A program made the translations under genes and the position numbers. Source: Diploptera punctata (lineage: Eukaryota > Arthropoda > Insecta > Blattodea > Blaberidae). From it: 64,000 nt of DNA. The first letter of the stretch is position 1, and every line of letters begins with the position of its first letter. The notes under the pieces were generated by a model, which saw only the letters and a list, made by a program, of their open reading frames with translations, had not been told where the DNA came from and made no database searches. The stretch is taken from NCBI GenBank assembly GCA_030220185.1, contig JASPKZ010010213.1:60024-124023 (forward strand), read 5' to 3'. Shown here piece after piece: positions 62,645 through 64,000 of the stretch.

Positions 62645-63117
62645 ATAATGACGATGATGGTGATGATGATGATGAGGTGATTGAGGCTATGGTAACATTG
62701 ATTTATTTGTATTAAGTAAATATGAATTTGTGAATGGAAATATTTACAAACTAATAATATATGAGTAGCAAAAAGCTTGGTTATTCTGGGCAGTTGTGAC
62801 CTCTGATAGTTGTGAGAGATGAATTGGGCTCTTTGCCAAAGAGATCACATTCCAGTTGAATATCGTAAGCTCCCGATGGACCTCTAAACTGGCCACTACT
62901 GAGTAGTGATTTGACTTCTGCAGTAGCGCTTTAAATCCCTGCAATATCCTGCAGAAATACGACGCCTGCAGAACTTCAAGAGCTGGCAAATGTAAGATAA
63001 AGCACTCTCATATATTTATGATGTGGCTAAACTCTTCTAACACACAATTCCACACTCTGTAACGTGTACAGGATGGTGAATAATTCCAACTATAAACTTT
63101 CATATGTCTAGAATAAG
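62645..63117. other. Unassigned sequence
   Basis: It begins with a GATGATGATG tract (62650-62680). The rest is unrecognised. Confidence 0.35.
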
Positions 63118-63610
63118 CTGAGTGATTTCCAATTTATATAGCATTTGTTACGACTATTTATCGAATAAAATTAAGCTGTTTACTCACAAAGCATTATTTA
63201 AATATAGCTAGTTATTTTAAAATATTTGTATATTTAATGTAAACGGCGATGTTTGAAAACAAATGAGAATCGTTTGTTGTGTTTCATTTGTTCATCACTG
63301 CACCCAGATCGTATAATTTATTGCTAAAGGATCGCAATATTGTAAGAATGCACCCTAGTGGTGAAAAAATGAAACATATCAAACTGTTTATAACCAATAT
63401 TACAGGTTACTAATTAATTTCTGATGTCCTTGATGTAAATATGTCAATTATATTTTTTTGGAGCGTAATTACCTGGGACATAACACGTTTAAGAAAGTGC
63501 AAACAGTGGTTTCTTTTTATTGTGGTATAATCATTTGCTACAATATTTTTATATTATATCTCGCAAGCGTTATCTGGTTACATTCGTGCACTATATATAC
63601 AATCTGGGAG
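63118..63610 (-). mobile_element. Foldback-ended element, copy g (truncated)
   Basis: The reverse strand carries CTAAGAACTTGCTCCCAGAT at the break, then CATCGCCGTTTACATTAAAT and the GATAAATAGTCGTAACAAAT region, with only a remnant of the hairpin (GAGTGATTTCC). The 5' third is missing, replaced at 63610 by a GC-rich segment. Confidence 0.75.
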
Positions 63611-64000
63611 CAAGTTCTTAGCGTTAAGACAAATGTCGGAGTGGTCCCCTAGAGTCCACCTGTAAATTATGGCATCCCAAAATATTTCCAAAATTCAAAA
63701 TTCCGCAACAGATCGGCTTAACCTGAAAGGAGCCGTTTCTGGTTTGGCCAGCAGTTGGTCCTCCCGTTCTTGTCCCTCTGGGGCTTGGCGGCGGCCGTGG
63801 CGGTTGCGGTCTTCCTCTTGGCAACTTGGAACATCTATTTTAGACCATCAGCTACGACCAACGTTTTAAGGCTTGATAATCTCCGACCACTGGTTCTTTG
63901 TCTCCTAATCTACGGCTAGTTGCGACTGGCGGCAGGATTATCACTCATAATCGACAAATAAATATAAATGGGCTGAAGAGGGTATGCAATACCCTATAGC
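63611..64000. other. GC-rich segment at window edge
   Basis: The composition changes sharply (GGCTTGGCGGCGGCCGTGGC). One plus-strand frame reads a hydrophobic stretch 'PFLSLWGLAAAVAVAVFLLA' followed by 'TWNIYFRPSATTN' and 'NLRPLVLCLLIYG'. 'LATWN' at this distance from 'RPLVLCL' faintly resembles the start of a LINE APE endonuclease. No confident call is possible because the feature runs off the window. Confidence 0.25.

Overview
The window is about 64 kb of AT-rich, repeat-saturated eukaryotic DNA. I found no convincing host gene, rRNA or intact tRNA gene. Arthropod origin is supported by the mix of repeats: RTE-like LINEs, Tc1/mariner, piggyBac, Penelope-like elements, Helitrons, several tRNA-derived SINE families, and a degenerate array built on the insect telomere pentamer TTAGG. 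From memory, the recurring LINE tail peptide and the SINE families look like those of a cockroach such as Periplaneta americana. That identification is an inference and was not searched.

Layout. 0-7.4 kb holds antisense LINE tails, SINEs and RTE fragments. 7.4-13.4 kb holds SINEs, a SINE split by a foldback-ended element, and an internally deleted RTE copy (12.4-13.2 kb). 13.4-16 kb holds a decayed Penelope GIY-YIG endonuclease followed by two head-to-tail copies of the foldback-ended family (14452-15936). 18-23.8 kb holds two Helitrons. One of them, 20030-22380, encloses a telomere-like GGTTAG array and a Penelope-like inverted dimer, and abuts another foldback-ended copy that contains a LINE tail. 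24.5-34 kb holds SINEs, microsatellites, a Helitron (28.4-29.4 kb), a transposon nested in a larger foldback (30.1-31.2 kb), and tandem RTE tails. 34.4-34.9 kb is a Penelope-like inverted/tandem end with hammerhead-like cores.

35.6-38.8 kb is the best coding region: a nearly complete but frameshifted RTE-like retrotransposon with an APE endonuclease, a reverse transcriptase and a long C-terminal tail. It is followed by an RTE tail split by a 1514 bp Tc1-like element with TA target duplications. 41.3-47.3 kb is a nested block: a foldback-ended element split by an unknown 964 bp repeat (R), and another R copy split by a 2.45 kb piggyBac element at a TTAA site. 47.4-53 kb holds a LINE tail, a 5'-truncated Tc1-like transposase, a coiled-coil remnant, another Penelope-like end and a SINE. 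53-64 kb holds (ATT)n arrays, a Helitron, LINE tails, a deleted mariner-like element, SINEs set in (TA)n tracts, two more foldback-ended copies, and a GC-rich 390 bp segment at the right edge.

How it fits together. All protein-coding sequence recognised is mobile-element derived and broken, so nothing here is expected to act as a pathway. The value of the window is its nesting record, with several insertions inside older insertions, and three unusual families: (i) a ~700 bp non-autonomous element with a long palindromic 3' end and subterminal inverted repeats; (ii) Penelope-like ends present as inverted dimers with hammerhead-like cores; (iii) a Helitron carrying a telomere-like array.
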